Of a stretch of 64,000 bases of DNA, positions 1 to 11,130 are shown piece by piece (position 1 is the first letter of the stretch; each line of letters opens with the position of its first letter). This stretch comes from Lycorma delicatula (Eukaryota; Arthropoda; Insecta; Hemiptera; Fulgoridae), in the NCBI RefSeq assembly GCF_047948215.1, contig NC_134456.1, forward strand, positions 78,668,515 to 78,732,514, in the 5' to 3' direction. The position numbers and the translations under genes are program-made. The notes beneath the pieces were generated by a model, which was not told the DNA's origin, did no database searches, and saw only the letters and a list, made by a program, of their open reading frames with translations.

Positions 1-533
1 ACGAGTATTATTTTACTTTGAGTTTATTTAAAAGTTTTTTTTTTTTTATAATGACGTACACAATATTATATAGTAATATAATATATTATATAATATAGTA
101 ACAAAAATTTCTTAAAATTTGAATTTTAAAATTTTATCGAGTGTTTTTTTTTGTTTTAATACACTGTGGTGAATAAAAATTATACGATAAATAATTTCCT
201 GAAATATATGTGTTATAATTGTTAATAAGTTTTTAAATCTAATTTCTCTAATTAATAATTGACGTGTCTTTTCAGGATAAAATAAAAGTTTGTTTTGTTT
301 GTTATCCAATTGCAGATATTATCCTAATTTAAAAAATTTTTTTTTTTTTTTTACCAAAAAGTGATTTTTAAATTTTAAATTAACCTATATTTCGTATTTT
401 AATTTTTAACTTCATAAAAAATATATCAGCTGATTCAAGATGCATAACGATGTACATTTCTCCGATCATAAATACATATAACATTTATATCAAATCATAT
501 TGTCGATCCAAAAAACTGTTTTAACTTTCTTAC
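1..533. other. AT-rich stretch, presumed first intron
   Basis: Very AT-rich sequence with poly-T runs. If the exon at 534-624 is real, this is the start of its first intron, which leaves the window. A 65-codon minus-strand open frame here is lysine/isoleucine rich and has no splice or motif support, so it is not called. Confidence 0.35.
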
Positions 534-624
534 CTCTACTTGCAATAGCAGATTCAACCAAAATGTTTCCAGTGTAAAACACGAATGTTACAATAAAAAT
601 AATAGTAGTAGAGCCCATCATCAT
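534..624 (-). CDS. First coding exon of a secreted protein (signal peptide exon)
   Basis: Read on the minus strand, three consecutive ATG codons (624-616) open a 30-codon frame beginning MMMGSTTIIFIVTFVF and ending ESAIASR. It has a hydrophobic core followed by small residues, as in a cleavable signal peptide. The frame stops being exon-like at AGAG|GTAAGAAAG (GT at 533-532), a near-consensus splice donor that leaves the exon in phase 1, which is common for signal-peptide exons. The rest of the gene would lie left of position 1, so the product is unknown. A secreted peptide or cuticle/immune protein is possible, but nothing identifies the family. Sequence just upstream is more GC-rich than its surroundings, as expected for a promoter or 5' UTR. 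Chance assembly of start, hydrophobic core and donor cannot be excluded. Confidence 0.5.
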
Positions 625-960
625 GTCACGCACAGGAAGGGATGTCGATTCGTGATTTTAGCCGACTATCCGAGGCGAATCATACCTCTTTATCACGCTA
701 TTTTTTACTTTATTTTTTTACGTGTAAATTTGAAGCGATGCTTAGTTAAGTTAGAAATACTAAGCAAAACGGACACAAGGAGGCGCGGACCACGACTGAG
801 CGAACCGCTAACCGTAGCCGGCACATCCACCTCCCGCTTTATTCAAGACCAAACAGTCCTGCGCGACACTAGCAAGGCTACCCCCTCACTCTCACCCTTC
901 GACTTGCAGCTAATTAATGTAAATGTTGTTCTCTGTACCCTCTTCAGTCCCTAATGTTCC
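625..960 (-). promoter_or_regulatory. Candidate promoter and 5' UTR of the signal-peptide exon
   Basis: A GC-richer island (about 770-910) immediately upstream of the minus-strand ATG at 624. It contains TCAGTC (794-799 on the minus strand), which fits the arthropod initiator TCAKTY and would give a 5' UTR of about 170 nt. No clear TATA box or downstream element was seen. A 100-codon plus-strand frame (652-954) crosses this island but resembles no known protein and is more likely an accident of its composition. Confidence 0.25.
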
Positions 961-1148
961 AAATTTTTTTTTACCTTGTTATTCTTACGTACACTACAAC
1001 TCACAAGTGTAATTTATGTAAAATACGAGAATATACCTAATGACAAAAAGTATTTGTGCGTTGAATTTAAAAATGTTATACATTTATTATTTAAATAGAA
1101 ATATTTTTCAAGGCCAAAAGTAATCTTTTTTTTTAAATATATCTTCTT

Positions 1149-1193
<45 letters not shown>

Positions 1194-1920
1194 GTATATT
1201 TTTTTTTAATTCATAAGGTTTAAATTATACAATTTATGTTTAAGATGCATCACTCAATATATGAGTGAAATTTTTAACAAAAAAATAAATCTGGAAAAAA
1301 ATAAATCAATAAAATTTTGACTGAAAAAAAAAAAACACGCAAAAATCAATATTATCGGCTAACCATTCAATATAGGACTTCGCTTCTGGTAAGAAATTAA
1401 TTATTTACATGATTTTATAAATTTCAATAAGGTTATAAAAAAAATGTAATAAAAAGAATCAATATATCTTTGATAATTTCCATTAGCGCCGTGATACTTT
1501 AATAATTGCATTCTTCGATTTAATAATCTAAGAGAGATAAATGTTCAATATTAACGTAAAAAAATTTACTTTCCTGACTAAACTAATTTAGGTCTAGATA
1601 ACTTCAGTCGATTTAATTTTTTATTCTGTAAATGACTCCAAGTAATAACAACCATTATTGTAGTGTGCTCATTTATACATTACTAAAATTATTATTACCA
1701 TTAAAAGATAAAAGAATTAAAAATATTATGATGTTTTTGGTTTACAAATTAATCTATTTTAGGCTAATATTTTTCGGTAGGAGAATTAGACCGTCTGCAT
1801 TCTGGTTACTTTAATCATACGGTCCCCAATGATGAAAATATTATACCGGTAAAACACTTTTTGAACAGTAAAGTTGACCGAGTTAAAATTTTTGTTAAAT
1901 AGTTATTATTGTTTGATGAT
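961..1920. other. AT-rich noncoding DNA with (TA)n
   Basis: AT-rich sequence with a TA microsatellite at about 1150-1192 and several homopolymer runs. No coding or recognisable mobile sequence was seen. Confidence 0.5.
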
Positions 1921-1921
1921 G

Positions 1922-2075
1922 AATTAATTCATCACAAAGGATATTGAAGCTTATATATGGGAATATGAAAATGGAATTTTATTGAGTAAGAAAACTTCTA
2001 TGCCTGACCGGGATTCGAACCCAAGGCCACAGGATGAAAAGGTGGGATGCTACCACTATGCTACGTAAATTGTCA
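1922..2075 (-). repeat. tRNA-derived SINE, type 2 (decayed)
   Basis: On the minus strand the sequence runs from a tRNA-like head (GCATAGTGGTAGCATCC as A box, GGTTCGAATCC as B box, about 2065-2000) into a tail related to 'cccacgtacaagcttcaagc', shared with copies near 55,250 and 56,470. It lacks a proper acceptor stem and anticodon arm, so it is a SINE head and not a tRNA gene. Confidence 0.65.
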
Positions 2076-2269
2076 ACTTATATATTTTCTAATTAATACT
2101 ATCGTATGGAACTAACTTAAGTAAACTTTAACATTATAACTTAAGCTTAAATTATTTTTGAATTACTGACATAATATTTTAATCTACATATTTACGGGAT
2201 ATTCTTTTTTTAATTCGATTCAAAACAGGAAGACATTTTCAGTTTGATTCGTGTTTTTAACTTTCGTGG

Positions 2270-2650
2270 TATCATATCTCAAGAGCTATGATGCAAGAAG
2301 GAAATTATGGTAATCAATCAAAAAATGGGGTATGAGCTTTTTTTGACGTTTCATGACCTTGATACCCAAAAAAAGTGGGGGTAATGTTCCTACGTATGTG
2401 CGTTGGCGTGTTTGAGGTTTAATAACCTTTGACTGGATGAACTGATTTTGATGAAATATTACACACAGACTCTTGTATATGGGGAAATTTATGGGTAAAG
2501 TTTTTGGGACAATATTTTCAGGGGGGTAGATAATCTTTGGGGGTCAGTTTTCTCAAAAAAAGAAATATAATCTCAATTTAGAAAAAAAATTTGCCCCAAA
2601 ATTCCCTATTCCACAAAAATCGAAAAAAAGCTGTATTTATTTATTTAACC
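2270..2650 (+). repeat. Diverged copy of the 8520/35815 repeat family (5' part)
   Basis: The order of phrases (ctatgatgcaagaagg, attatggtaatc, ttgacgtttcatgacc, tgtatatggggaaat) parallels the start of the repeat at 8520. It is strongly diverged and has no coding capacity; its class is unknown. Confidence 0.45.
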
Positions 2651-2913
2651 AAATTATTATTTGTCTTTCTAGCCATACTAGTGCTGTAAGTGATCGAAAA
2701 TATGGTCCAAAATTTTGGGAGCAACATTGGGGATAGGACAGCCGATTAAAGTTTAAAATCGATGGTTTGAATTTTATTAAACTTTTTTTGGTTTAGTTTT
2801 ATATATAATTATTTTACCACCAGAAAAGAATAAATAAATATCCATGCCAGGGAAGTATTACAAAGTTGTAATACTGGAGTATTAGTATTAGTATTGGAAT
2901 ACTGGAGTACTTT

Positions 2914-2957
2914 AGTAAAAATGGAATACAACTAAGTAGTTGTATTCCATTTTTACT
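2914..2957. repeat. Perfect 20-bp hairpin
   Basis: Left arm 2914-2933 and right arm 2938-2957 are perfect reverse complements separated by a 4-nt loop (AAGT). The flanks hold short 'agtatt' repeats. No flanking gene or terminator context was found. Confidence 0.8.
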
Positions 2958-3570
2958 CATGTTAAACTTAACGTTTCTCCAATTTAATTTTTTTTTTTTT
3001 TAATTTTATAGAGGAATTTTTATGCTGATACCGTGGGAAACTTCTTCCGGGTAACTGAAATGGGATATTTTTTTTAATCTAAAACCTAAATAATCTGTGT
3101 AAGTAAGTTTATGATATTTTCATTTATTTGTTCATTGTCAGTATTCTATATTAGTAAATCGTTATACCGCAACATAATATGAATATTATTGTGGTGTTCA
3201 AACTATGTATTACACAAAACATCAAAAAAATTGGTCAGAAAATTTGTATTGACATCTCCTAAATGTATAAGTTAGCTTTAAAACTCATTTAAAAGGAAAT
3301 TTTTTTCATTTTCATAATTTTAAGAATAGGTATAATGTATTTTTACTAAGGTAAAAATAAGGCTTAAGAAAATCAAACAGAAAATAATAACAATGTTGGA
3401 CCTTTTTCAGTTCTTCTGCAAAAATTTATGATTTCTATTTACGTCAAATGAATTTTACTTTGACCAATTTTAATGAAATTTATTGCTTACTCAGCTCATA
3501 TAGAAAGCTTTTCTAACCAACAGTCGAGTTCTTTACTCATATCAGTAGTTAGGGTTATGAAGCTTTTAAT

Positions 3571-4226
3571 TTCCTTGTACGAAGTAAAGGACGTATTGTG
3601 ATCGCAAAAAATTTCGGTTTTCAGATTTCAACGGAAATATCCATTTTGACCATTCCTGTATCCATTTTGATTAGTTTCGGCTTGACGTCTGAACGTACGA
3701 AAACAAGTATCTCGCATAACTCAAAAATGATTACCTTAGCTGATGAAATTTTGGATTTAGGACTGCTGCAACATATAGTTATGCACGTTCCCTTTTGATT
3801 GCAATCGATTGAAAGAAAAGTATCCAAAAAGTACAAAATCCAACAAAAATTGGATTTTGGACTTTTTCATAACTGCAGCCCTTATTAAGGGATTTTTAAC
3901 GATATATCATAAGTGGTACTTATTTTCATTTGTTCCAAATGAACTTTTAATCAATGAAACATTTGGATCTTATAAGGGGATTGTACATCGGTTCGAATCA
4001 TACTTCATCTCCTTTCTTTTTTTTAACTCTTTTCTTTTAATTCAAATATATTGATTTATTAATAATTATTAACCTCTAATTCAGAAATAACAACAAAACA
4101 GAAATATGAAAAAATATTAGATGTTATTAATGAAATAAAATTTTATTTACTTTCTGTTAAAAAAAAATGTGTGTATGTAATTTAATAGACTTACAAGTAA
4201 GTTACGTGGTGTTCATATCAGATTTG
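3571..4226 (+). repeat. MITE family A, copy 1
   Basis: Begins ttccttgtacgaagtaaagg and ends near 'cttacaagtaagttacgtgg'. The ends are inverted relatives of ACTTCCTTGTACG. The interior ('gcataactcaaaaatga', 'gattgcaatcgattgaa') matches other copies at 14,646, 22,098 and 48,128. There is no transposase. Short plus- and minus-strand open frames inside are not conserved between copies and are not called. Confidence 0.8.
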
Positions 4227-4500
4227 GTGGAAAATCTGATTATTCGATTTAGTTTTCATTTTTATGATGGTTACATCGTAATAATTTAGTATAGTATTAG
4301 ATAGATACAATACTTGCATTTATTTAAAGAGTAATAAAGGAGTTTTTAATCTAACTTAAGATTTCAGGTAAGATTGTTAATTAATAATTCTATAAATATT
4401 TGATTTTCAATAAAAAGTAATATTTTAGGAAATGTGTAACTGTTCACGGAAGAGCGTATCTCACTTTCAAATGATGTAAGTTTGAATGAAGTGCACTAAA

Positions 4501-4563
4501 AATTGTATATATGTAATTTGATAGGCGTACAAGGAAGTCACGTGGTGTCCACATCACATTTGT
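4501..4563 (+). repeat. MITE family A, right-end fragment
   Basis: Only the terminal segment is present, including 'taggcgtacaaggaagtcac' and 'gtggtgtccacatca', matching the right ends of the full copies. Confidence 0.75.
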
Positions 4564-5075
4564 TAAAATCTTAAACGAATTACTCTAAAGATAAAATTAT
4601 CTACAAAGAGTAAATGTTAGTAAAATTTTTGTCGATTTTTAAAAATGTGTGTAACTAAGAAGAAAAGCTAGTAAAGTATTGTATGATTTTTCCGGCTATT
4701 AATAATAAAAATTAAAAGAGAACAAAGAAAATGGAATATATAATTTTTAAATCTGCGGAATAAAATTTATGAAAACGTTTTCTAAAAATATTCATATATA
4801 GGTTAAGCTTAATAAATTTTCCTAAGTTTTCTCTGATCTCACATTCCCTTCAATAAAGGTTAAAATAAAAAAATAATAAAATTTTCAGAAAAACCTTTCT
4901 GCATTTTTGAACAGGGGTCTATAGTTTTTTTAAATGTTGTAGACATTTCTTGAAGGTCCTATATATATGAAATAATAAATTTCAAAAAATATTTTAAAAA
5001 TATATAAACCGAATGAAGATAATCCAAAAGAAAAAATATATTTAAATTTTTAAAGATGGTGGTAGATATATTTTA

Positions 5076-5598
5076 CTACGGGTTATTCAGGAGGAAAGGG
5101 AAATAATTTGGAAAATGATTCTAGAGCTTGAAACAAAGACAAAGGTTCATACAAACAAAATATGTCCGAAGAAGCTTTGATATTGAGTTACAGCTTGCGA
5201 AAAATTTTCCCCGGTGAAATTTTTTTTTATATTCACTTTTTTCTCGTAAACTTTAAAAAAATTATTGTACTTAAAACATAGAAAAAATGTGTTTTTCGTC
5301 ACTAAATTTTTCTTTTTTATGTTGAATTTCGTGAAAACTACTGGAGATACAGTTCTGGGATCTATTTTATTCCATGTTTTGGGTCAAAAACCATAAAAAG
5401 CATCAAGTTTACTCCTTATATAACGTCTTAAAAAAATTTCAGTGTTACATCATTTCAAGCTAAATTCGGGCAAAATTTTTCGATAGTCGTTACTCAATAA
5501 CAATGCTTTTTTGCATTAATGTTTAAATAAGTTTCTTCCTTATTTCTTGCTCTATAATCTGTTTCCACGATATTTACCTTTCCTTCTAAATCACGCTG
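5076..5598. repeat. Fold-back MITE of a long-TIR mariner type
   Basis: The arms 5076-5225 and about 5455-5598 are diverged inverted repeats: left 'gaggaaagggaaata' against right complement 'gaaggaaaggtaaata', and both contain 'cgaaaaatttt'. TA dinucleotides abut both ends (5074-5075, 5599-5600). The internal phrase 'aactactggagatacagtt' resembles 'aactactgcagacacggtt' in the long terminal repeat of the mariner at 37,341-40,207, so it is probably a non-autonomous relative. Confidence 0.65.
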
Positions 5599-5629
5599 TA
5601 TATACATTGTAGGTAACAAAATCTTTTTA

Positions 5630-5910
5630 CCATCTGTTCAACTAGTGAATAATAAGCAACCGCTCAATGAGATAGAGATGATATGTATGACAAGTAAATT
5701 AGATGTAGTTTTGTACAGACTCAGACCGACCATTTTTAAGGCTTATGGTAATTCAATCTTAACCACCAAAGTACATCGATAACCACTGTGTAATATTAAA
5801 ACCCGTTTAAAAACATGTAACGTTTACTAGGATTTGAACCTCACAACCTTCGACTTCGAAAATGAGATTTTAAAAAACTACGATGAATTAACCACTAGAC
5901 CAGCCCGACG
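5630..5910 (-). repeat. tRNA-derived SINE, type 1 (variant tail)
   Basis: On the minus strand: head with GGTCTAGTGGTTAA-like A box, B box as the complement of 'ggatttgaacc', and body phrases shared with copies at 7,470 and 29,600. The distal tail 'gttcaactagtgaataataa' is shared only with the copy at 6,862-7,566, marking a subfamily. A 73-codon plus frame overlapping the head is a by-product. Confidence 0.7.
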
Positions 5911-6861
5911 GGCTAAAAGATTTGTTTGGGGAACAAATTTTTCTTTAATTAAAGTTTTCTATAAAATGGCTTTGAAGAAAATCGGAACTGAGTTTTCCGT
6001 GATGTATATTGCCTTAAAAGAAACAATCGAGTCAATCAAAATTCCCTCAAAATGAATTTTGAGAAAAAATTTAGATGACCATGCCCCATATTCTTCAAAT
6101 TTGACTCATATTTGAAGAAAATCCGTTACTTCAATCCTGATATATAAGGCCAAAAGCAGTGCGGCACACATACATCCATCATTATTTTTTGTCTAGATAA
6201 ACTAGTTGAGCCCGAAAACATAAAAATTTGGAAAACCCGATTTCCCTTTTTTTATATGATCACCATACTTTAATGTTGCAGCTACTCTAGCTACAATCAA
6301 TGGAAAAATAAAATGCTCTGATTTTTTTCCATGCTTAGCCTTTAATTCTATCTTAAAGATGATAACATATAATTTGTGTAATAAATACTTTTTAGTCTTC
6401 ATAACTTCAAAGACAACAATTCAATTATTCAATTACAGAAAATTTATTCTACAAAAAAAAACACATTTTAGTAGTAAAAATATTTCTTTCCAGAAAGTAG
6501 TTACTAATAATTATTACTGAAAAATATAGAATTGGTAATAAATACCATAAAAATATAATTAAAAATTTATACATATAATTCAAAATGTTTGTATCAATGT
6601 TTGCTAAAATAGAAGAATGATTTTTGTAGCAAAGTGTTATTGAACATTGTGGATGAATTTAACAAAATTTTTCGAGATACTTTGTATGAAAAGTAGTATA
6701 CCTTAAGAAGAGAGCATTTCATATTTATATAGTAGATGGCGTCAATTTTCTCGTAGAAGTACTTTGAATTACTGATTCAATAGTAAACTATAAAAGATAT
6801 AAAAAGAGATATGTACCTTAAGTGAAATATTTTTTATTTTACTAATGTGTACGGCGCCATC
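5911..6861. other. Noncoding AT-rich DNA
   Basis: No supported gene. 6055-6180 ('atatttgaagaaaatccg') reads like generic interspersed repeat, but no second copy was identified with confidence in this window. Confidence 0.4.
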
Positions 6862-7566
6862 TGTCCAACTAGTGAACAATAAGTAACTCCCCCACGGTCC
6901 AATAAGATGAAGTTGATACGTGTGACTTGTAAATGAGGTGTTGTACAAACACAGACCGACTATTCCTTAGACGTGTAGTTAATTGAAATCCAACCATCAA
7001 ATGATGGGGCAGCAAGGGATTGAGGGATAGCCCCCTGTGGAGCTGCCGATCGTCTGTGCTTGCACGGATGGGCGGCAGTGATGAGGCACTGGAACTCTCT
7101 TATTCCTTCGCGAGAAAGACCGAGACCCGGTGCGAGTGCCCTGCACAGGGTGCTCTCACTAGAGTCATTGGAGTCAAGACCGAGTCCCGGCTTCTAGGGT
7201 GGAGTCCAGGAACGACATAGTCGGGCTTGGATACCCCGCCCTATGGGTTAGAGGCAGGTAATGAAAAGATCTAACCGGCGGGCTGGCCTTGTCGGACTAG
7301 ACTAGACTTATGACCAGCGTGGGGAGGCCCGTTTGAGTAGACAATTCCGTGGGCTGTGCTTTGCTTTGTTGTGGATCCGGCCTGGGGGGATATGGTGAGA
7401 AAAAGAAAAAAACATCAAAGTATACCGATATGGACTGTTTAGTATTCAAATCCGTATAAAAGCAATTATCGTTTACTATGATTTGAACCTCACAACCTTC
7501 GACTTTGAAAATCAGCTGTTAACCAACTGATTTGCGATGACGAGTTAACCACTAGACCAGCCCATA
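6862..7566 (-). repeat. tRNA-derived SINE, type 1, split by a LINE fragment
   Basis: SINE tail and body (6862-7001) and SINE head (7413-7566, with 'accactagaccagccc' as the complement of the A box) are separated by a GC-rich insertion at 7002-7412. The order and orientation show one SINE that was interrupted after it inserted. Confidence 0.75.
7002..7412 (+). mobile_element. 5'-truncated R1-clade LINE, 3' UTR only
   Basis: A GC-rich segment ending in gagaaaaagaaaaaa and flanked by catcaaa on both sides (6995-7001 and 7413-7419), the expected target duplication of LINE-type retroposition. The last 200 bp ('gatctaaccggcgggctggc', 'gtggggaggcccgtttgagt') align with the 3' UTRs at 23,644-23,790 and 32,761-32,900, the latter attached to a reverse transcriptase frame. 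No ORF2 remains. A 66-codon frame here is not protein-like. Confidence 0.75.
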
Positions 7567-7676
7567 TAGATCCCTTAAATTAAATATAGGAAAAGAAATT
7601 TAAGTTTGTTAGTAATGATGTTCTTCGTAGCGAGTTCTGTTTGTACTCCGTATATATAATATATGTTGTTATTTAA

Positions 7677-8003
7677 CTCGCCAGGTTAGTCTAGTGATTG
7701 AAATCGTCATCGCAAAATCGTGCTGATTTTCGAAGTAGAGAGTTCTAAAGTTCGAGTCCTTGTAAATGCAGTTGCTTTTATTTGGATTTGAATGCTAGAA
7801 TGTGAATGCCGACGTTCTTTAATCCACATGTCTCAGGAGCGGTCGGCTTAAGTCTGTTCAAGACTACACATTTTTCGGTACAATTAAACTTGCACGCCAG
7901 ACTGCGAAAAGATGCCTTCACATCTCTGCAGAGTACTTTTGATATCGTGTCACAGTTCTGTTACTCTGTAAGCTGGTATAACATAAAAAATAAATAAATA
8001 AAA
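7677..8003 (+). repeat. tRNA-derived SINE, type 1 (third tail type)
   Basis: Head with 'ggttagtctagtgattgaa' (A box) and 'agttcgagtcc' (B box), then the common body ('catgtctcaggagcggtcgg'). The 3' tail differs from the main family after 'caagactacac' and ends in aaaaataaataaataaa. A similar tail occurs at 12,113-12,270. Confidence 0.75.
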
Positions 8004-8519
8004 TTAATTTTAATACTGGCTAAGATGCATTTTATCTGATATTTAAATTTTTGTCTAGAACTAAAGCAAAAAATATGTATTTGTTTATCTTAATTAGTAC
8101 CAACCACGCCCGGTTTTTTTTTACATTTCATAGTTCGTATCTTACAGGATTAATTTTTAAAAATTCAACCGATAAATTTCAATCATATAGAATATTTATA
8201 ATTTCCAAAAAAAATATTTTTTAATTTTAAATCAAAGATTCCTTCGACTAACGTTTTGTGCTCCTTCAATAGTTTCTTGTGATTTACATGCTTTTTGGAG
8301 CCACTTTTGTAGAAGATTTCAGAAGACAATGTTTAAAGCATATTAAGTTTTAAAAGTTTCCTGATTAAGCATTTTGTAGAAATTTTACTACGTCTAATAA
8401 TTACGATCTATTATTGAATGATAATCGGGTAGTTCAGCCTTACCATAATAAAATGATGTTGGTAAGGTATTGTTAGTGTTGTTGATATATTGCTTTTGTT
8501 ATTGTACGATGTTGTCCCG
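8004..8519. other. Noncoding AT-rich DNA
   Basis: Nothing gene-like or repeat-like could be supported here. Confidence 0.4.
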
Positions 8520-9318
8520 CCTAGCGCTATAGCACAACTGTAGCTACAGAAGGGAAACTATGGTAATCGATCCAATTTGGGCATATGCTGTTCTCACCGG
8601 ATCTTGACGTTTTGACACGTAAGGAACCCAAAAAACCTAAACACCGGGTGGAAATACTCCGAATGTTCATATTTGCGCGTCCGTGTGTTCGATGTTGGCT
8701 TCTAAATCACCTTCTTATATCTCCAGCATTATTGGACCGAATTTGAACAAATTTGGTCAGATTACTTCTACATATGGGGCATTGATGCCATTAAAGTTTT
8801 AACTTTAAAGGTCAAGGGGATGAGGCTGTACAGCAAGTCACCCTCCGTATCTTGATATTTCGCCTAATTAAGGTTTTATTTTTTATAGGCGCATTTGTTA
8901 ATAATTAAAAAATAATATTTCCCAAAAAAAAAACTTTTGTAAAATCGCATCCCATCCCAAAAAATGCACTAAATAAACTAGTGGCTAAGTGGGTATAATT
9001 TATCATTAGTACCCGCTTTCATCACAATGAGCGCTAGTTAACACTGACGTACAACTGCTATAGTAGTTTATATTTTGTTGTCACAGTTATGTGCGGTAGA
9101 ATTAAATAAATGAATATTATTTAAAGTGGCCGATAGTACCGCCACCCCTGCATGAATGAAATGCATCCGCGGGTTAGTTAGAACCATTATATTAAGCAAA
9201 CAAAAAATATTATATTTAAACAAAATGATAAATATTTTAAATGAAGTTGTGCGTGTTAGCCATGCGTCAGAAAAAAACCGCGTGGCGGTAATGTCCTACA
9301 AGTGTGTTGTCAGATTAT
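8520..9318 (+). repeat. Interspersed repeat family B, copy 1 (intact copy)
   Basis: The second half (8935-9318) matches 35,815-36,552 closely: 'aatcgcatcccatcccaaaa', 'aaactagtggctaagtggg', 'gcggtagaattaaataaatg', 'ccgccacccctgcatg'. Unlike the second copy it has no SINE between 'caactgctatagtag' and 'ttatattttgttgtc', so it shows the empty site. No coding potential; class unknown. Confidence 0.7.
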
Positions 9319-9358
9319 TTAATTAAAAATAACAATTTATTTTTATTTAGTTTTATTC

Positions 9359-9521
9359 GCAGGCTGGTCTCTGTAGCGCGAGTGGTAGCGTCCCGGCCTA
9401 TCATCCGGAGGTCCCAGGTTCGACTCCCGGTCAAGCATGGGATTTTCACACGCTACTTGTCATTCATCTTATCATCTGAAGCATAACCTAACGGTGGTCT
9501 CGGAGGTTAAAAAAAACGGAA
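9359..9521 (+). repeat. tRNA-derived SINE, type 2 head, with perfect TSD
   Basis: tRNA-like head (A box near 'gtagcgcgagtggtagcgtc', B box 'ggttcgactcc') followed by a tail ending 'acggtggtctcggaggtta' plus an A run. That tail resembles the end of the type 1 SINE ('acggtggttccagagagct'). An 11-bp direct repeat, tagttttattc, flanks it at 9348-9358 and 9522-9532. Confidence 0.85.
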
Positions 9522-9532
9522 TAGTTTTATTC

Positions 9533-10905
9533 ACCGAAAACCAACTACTTATGTAAAATAACTTACTGAATTTTATTTTTGCACAGAAAATGTAATTTAT
9601 TTTATAAAATGAATAATTTTCACTTATCTACTTCAACGGATATACCGAACTGAATAAATTCATACGTGCACCCACCTGCGTTTGTATGTTTTAAGAAAAT
9701 CAACAACTCACCGAGGTATTTTCGTTTCAGATGTTAAGATGAAAAATATATTTATAAAAATTATTTTAATTAATTATTCGGCTGTCAAAGATAATCAATT
9801 AATCATTCTAACTTCATAATTTTACGAAAAGAATAATATTTTTGTTTCATATGAAATCAGTTTAAAGCTACTTTTTTCAGGTTATAAAATAAAATAATTG
9901 TGAAGAAGATAGAATTCCCTTTTGTTCATAAATTGCTCGAGGCAGAAATTGTCGGCAAATTTTTCTTTTAAAAAAATATTTTGTCTAGAACATGGATTTA
10001 CTGACAGAAAAATTATTTTACTTCCACTTTTAGTAACAAAGATATTTTCAGACAACATGATCCAACAGTTCTAGTTTTCTCTCGTACTCGTAAAATGTAC
10101 ATTTTCCATTATCATTAATTTTCCAAATCTTCTTAAGGTAATAATTCATTCTTAATGCTTCAACTACTGCTATTATTTGATAAATGATTTCACTATTCTT
10201 TACAATATTATATAGAAGGACAATGAATAAGTTTTTAGTCTCCTATTGTACATAGTATCCAGTAACTTTATTTTAGCTTTAATAAACTTTTAAATTTGTT
10301 ATATAAGTTTTCTATTGTATGAATTATAATCAAATACGTTTTAAATTAAATAAATTCTCAAGTAGAATACTATCGAATCTAATATAAAGAATATAGTTTA
10401 CAAAATAAACTATTGTTCTGACTCTGTATTTATTTATTGATCTTACTTTTACGGATAAAACTGTATACTTCTATTTGTGTAAAACTAATAGAATAAAATT
10501 TTATATAGCTACGTGTATTTACTTAATATCCAGAAAAACATACAAAATGACAATCTCCTATGTTATGATATTAATTAATCATCCTTGCTTATTTGCAAAT
10601 TTTATTGTTTTAACTCAAAACTAATTTGCTTAATAAATTTTAATGTTTCACAGCTTAACTATAGATAATTTTAATAATTTAATTAATGGATTTCTTGTAT
10701 AAGTGGTGATAATGGAAATTTTCTAACAAAATCCTTGAAAATGTATTATTTGAATCTGATTTGTGAATATAAAGGAATTTTCTTGGCACGTATTCTACAA
10801 AGATTTATTTCTAAATATATTATTTAAAAAGTAAATCTTGATTCGAATATTGCTCTCTTAAATTTCTATGATTACACAAAAACTTCCGAAATACATATGC
10901 AAGGA
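9533..10905. other. Noncoding AT-rich DNA
   Basis: About 1.4 kb of AT-rich sequence with frequent stops in all frames. No gene, SINE or inverted repeat could be supported. Confidence 0.5.
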
Positions 10906-11012
10906 ACCTATAATGATAGCCATTAATGCAATCACGCGAAGTAAGTTACGAACGAGGCTCGGCTAGTGTTATAAACTTCACGCGGAGTGTAATAATGGTC
11001 ATTGTAGAGAGC
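10906..11012. repeat. Small imperfect hairpin element
   Basis: The arms are 'ctataatgatagccattaat' plus 'cacgcgaagt' on the left and their diverged complement ('acttcacgcg', 'gtaataatggtcattgtag') on the right, around a short GC-rich core. It may be a tiny MITE or an imperfect palindrome. Confidence 0.5.
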
Positions 11013-11130
11013 TACATTCTGTATTTTTACTTTTTATTTTTTAGAAAATATTAGGATTATTGATTTAAATACATTGTTTATGGAATTTTTTTTTTTAATT
11101 TTCATAAAATACATTAAACAATGCATTTCT

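Noticed and set aside
652..954. 100-codon plus-strand frame as a gene
   Set aside because: No domain, no splice signals; it overlaps the GC-rich island upstream of the minus-strand signal-peptide exon, and composition explains it.
1990..2070. tRNA gene on the minus strand
   Set aside because: A and B boxes are recognisable but the acceptor stem and anticodon arm are not, and the sequence continues into a SINE tail found in other copies.
3598..4054. Small genes of 66, 71 and 81 codons
   Set aside because: They lie inside a MITE and the frames are broken in the other copies.
5834..6055. 73-codon protein
   Set aside because: The N-terminal part is antisense to a SINE head; no independent support.
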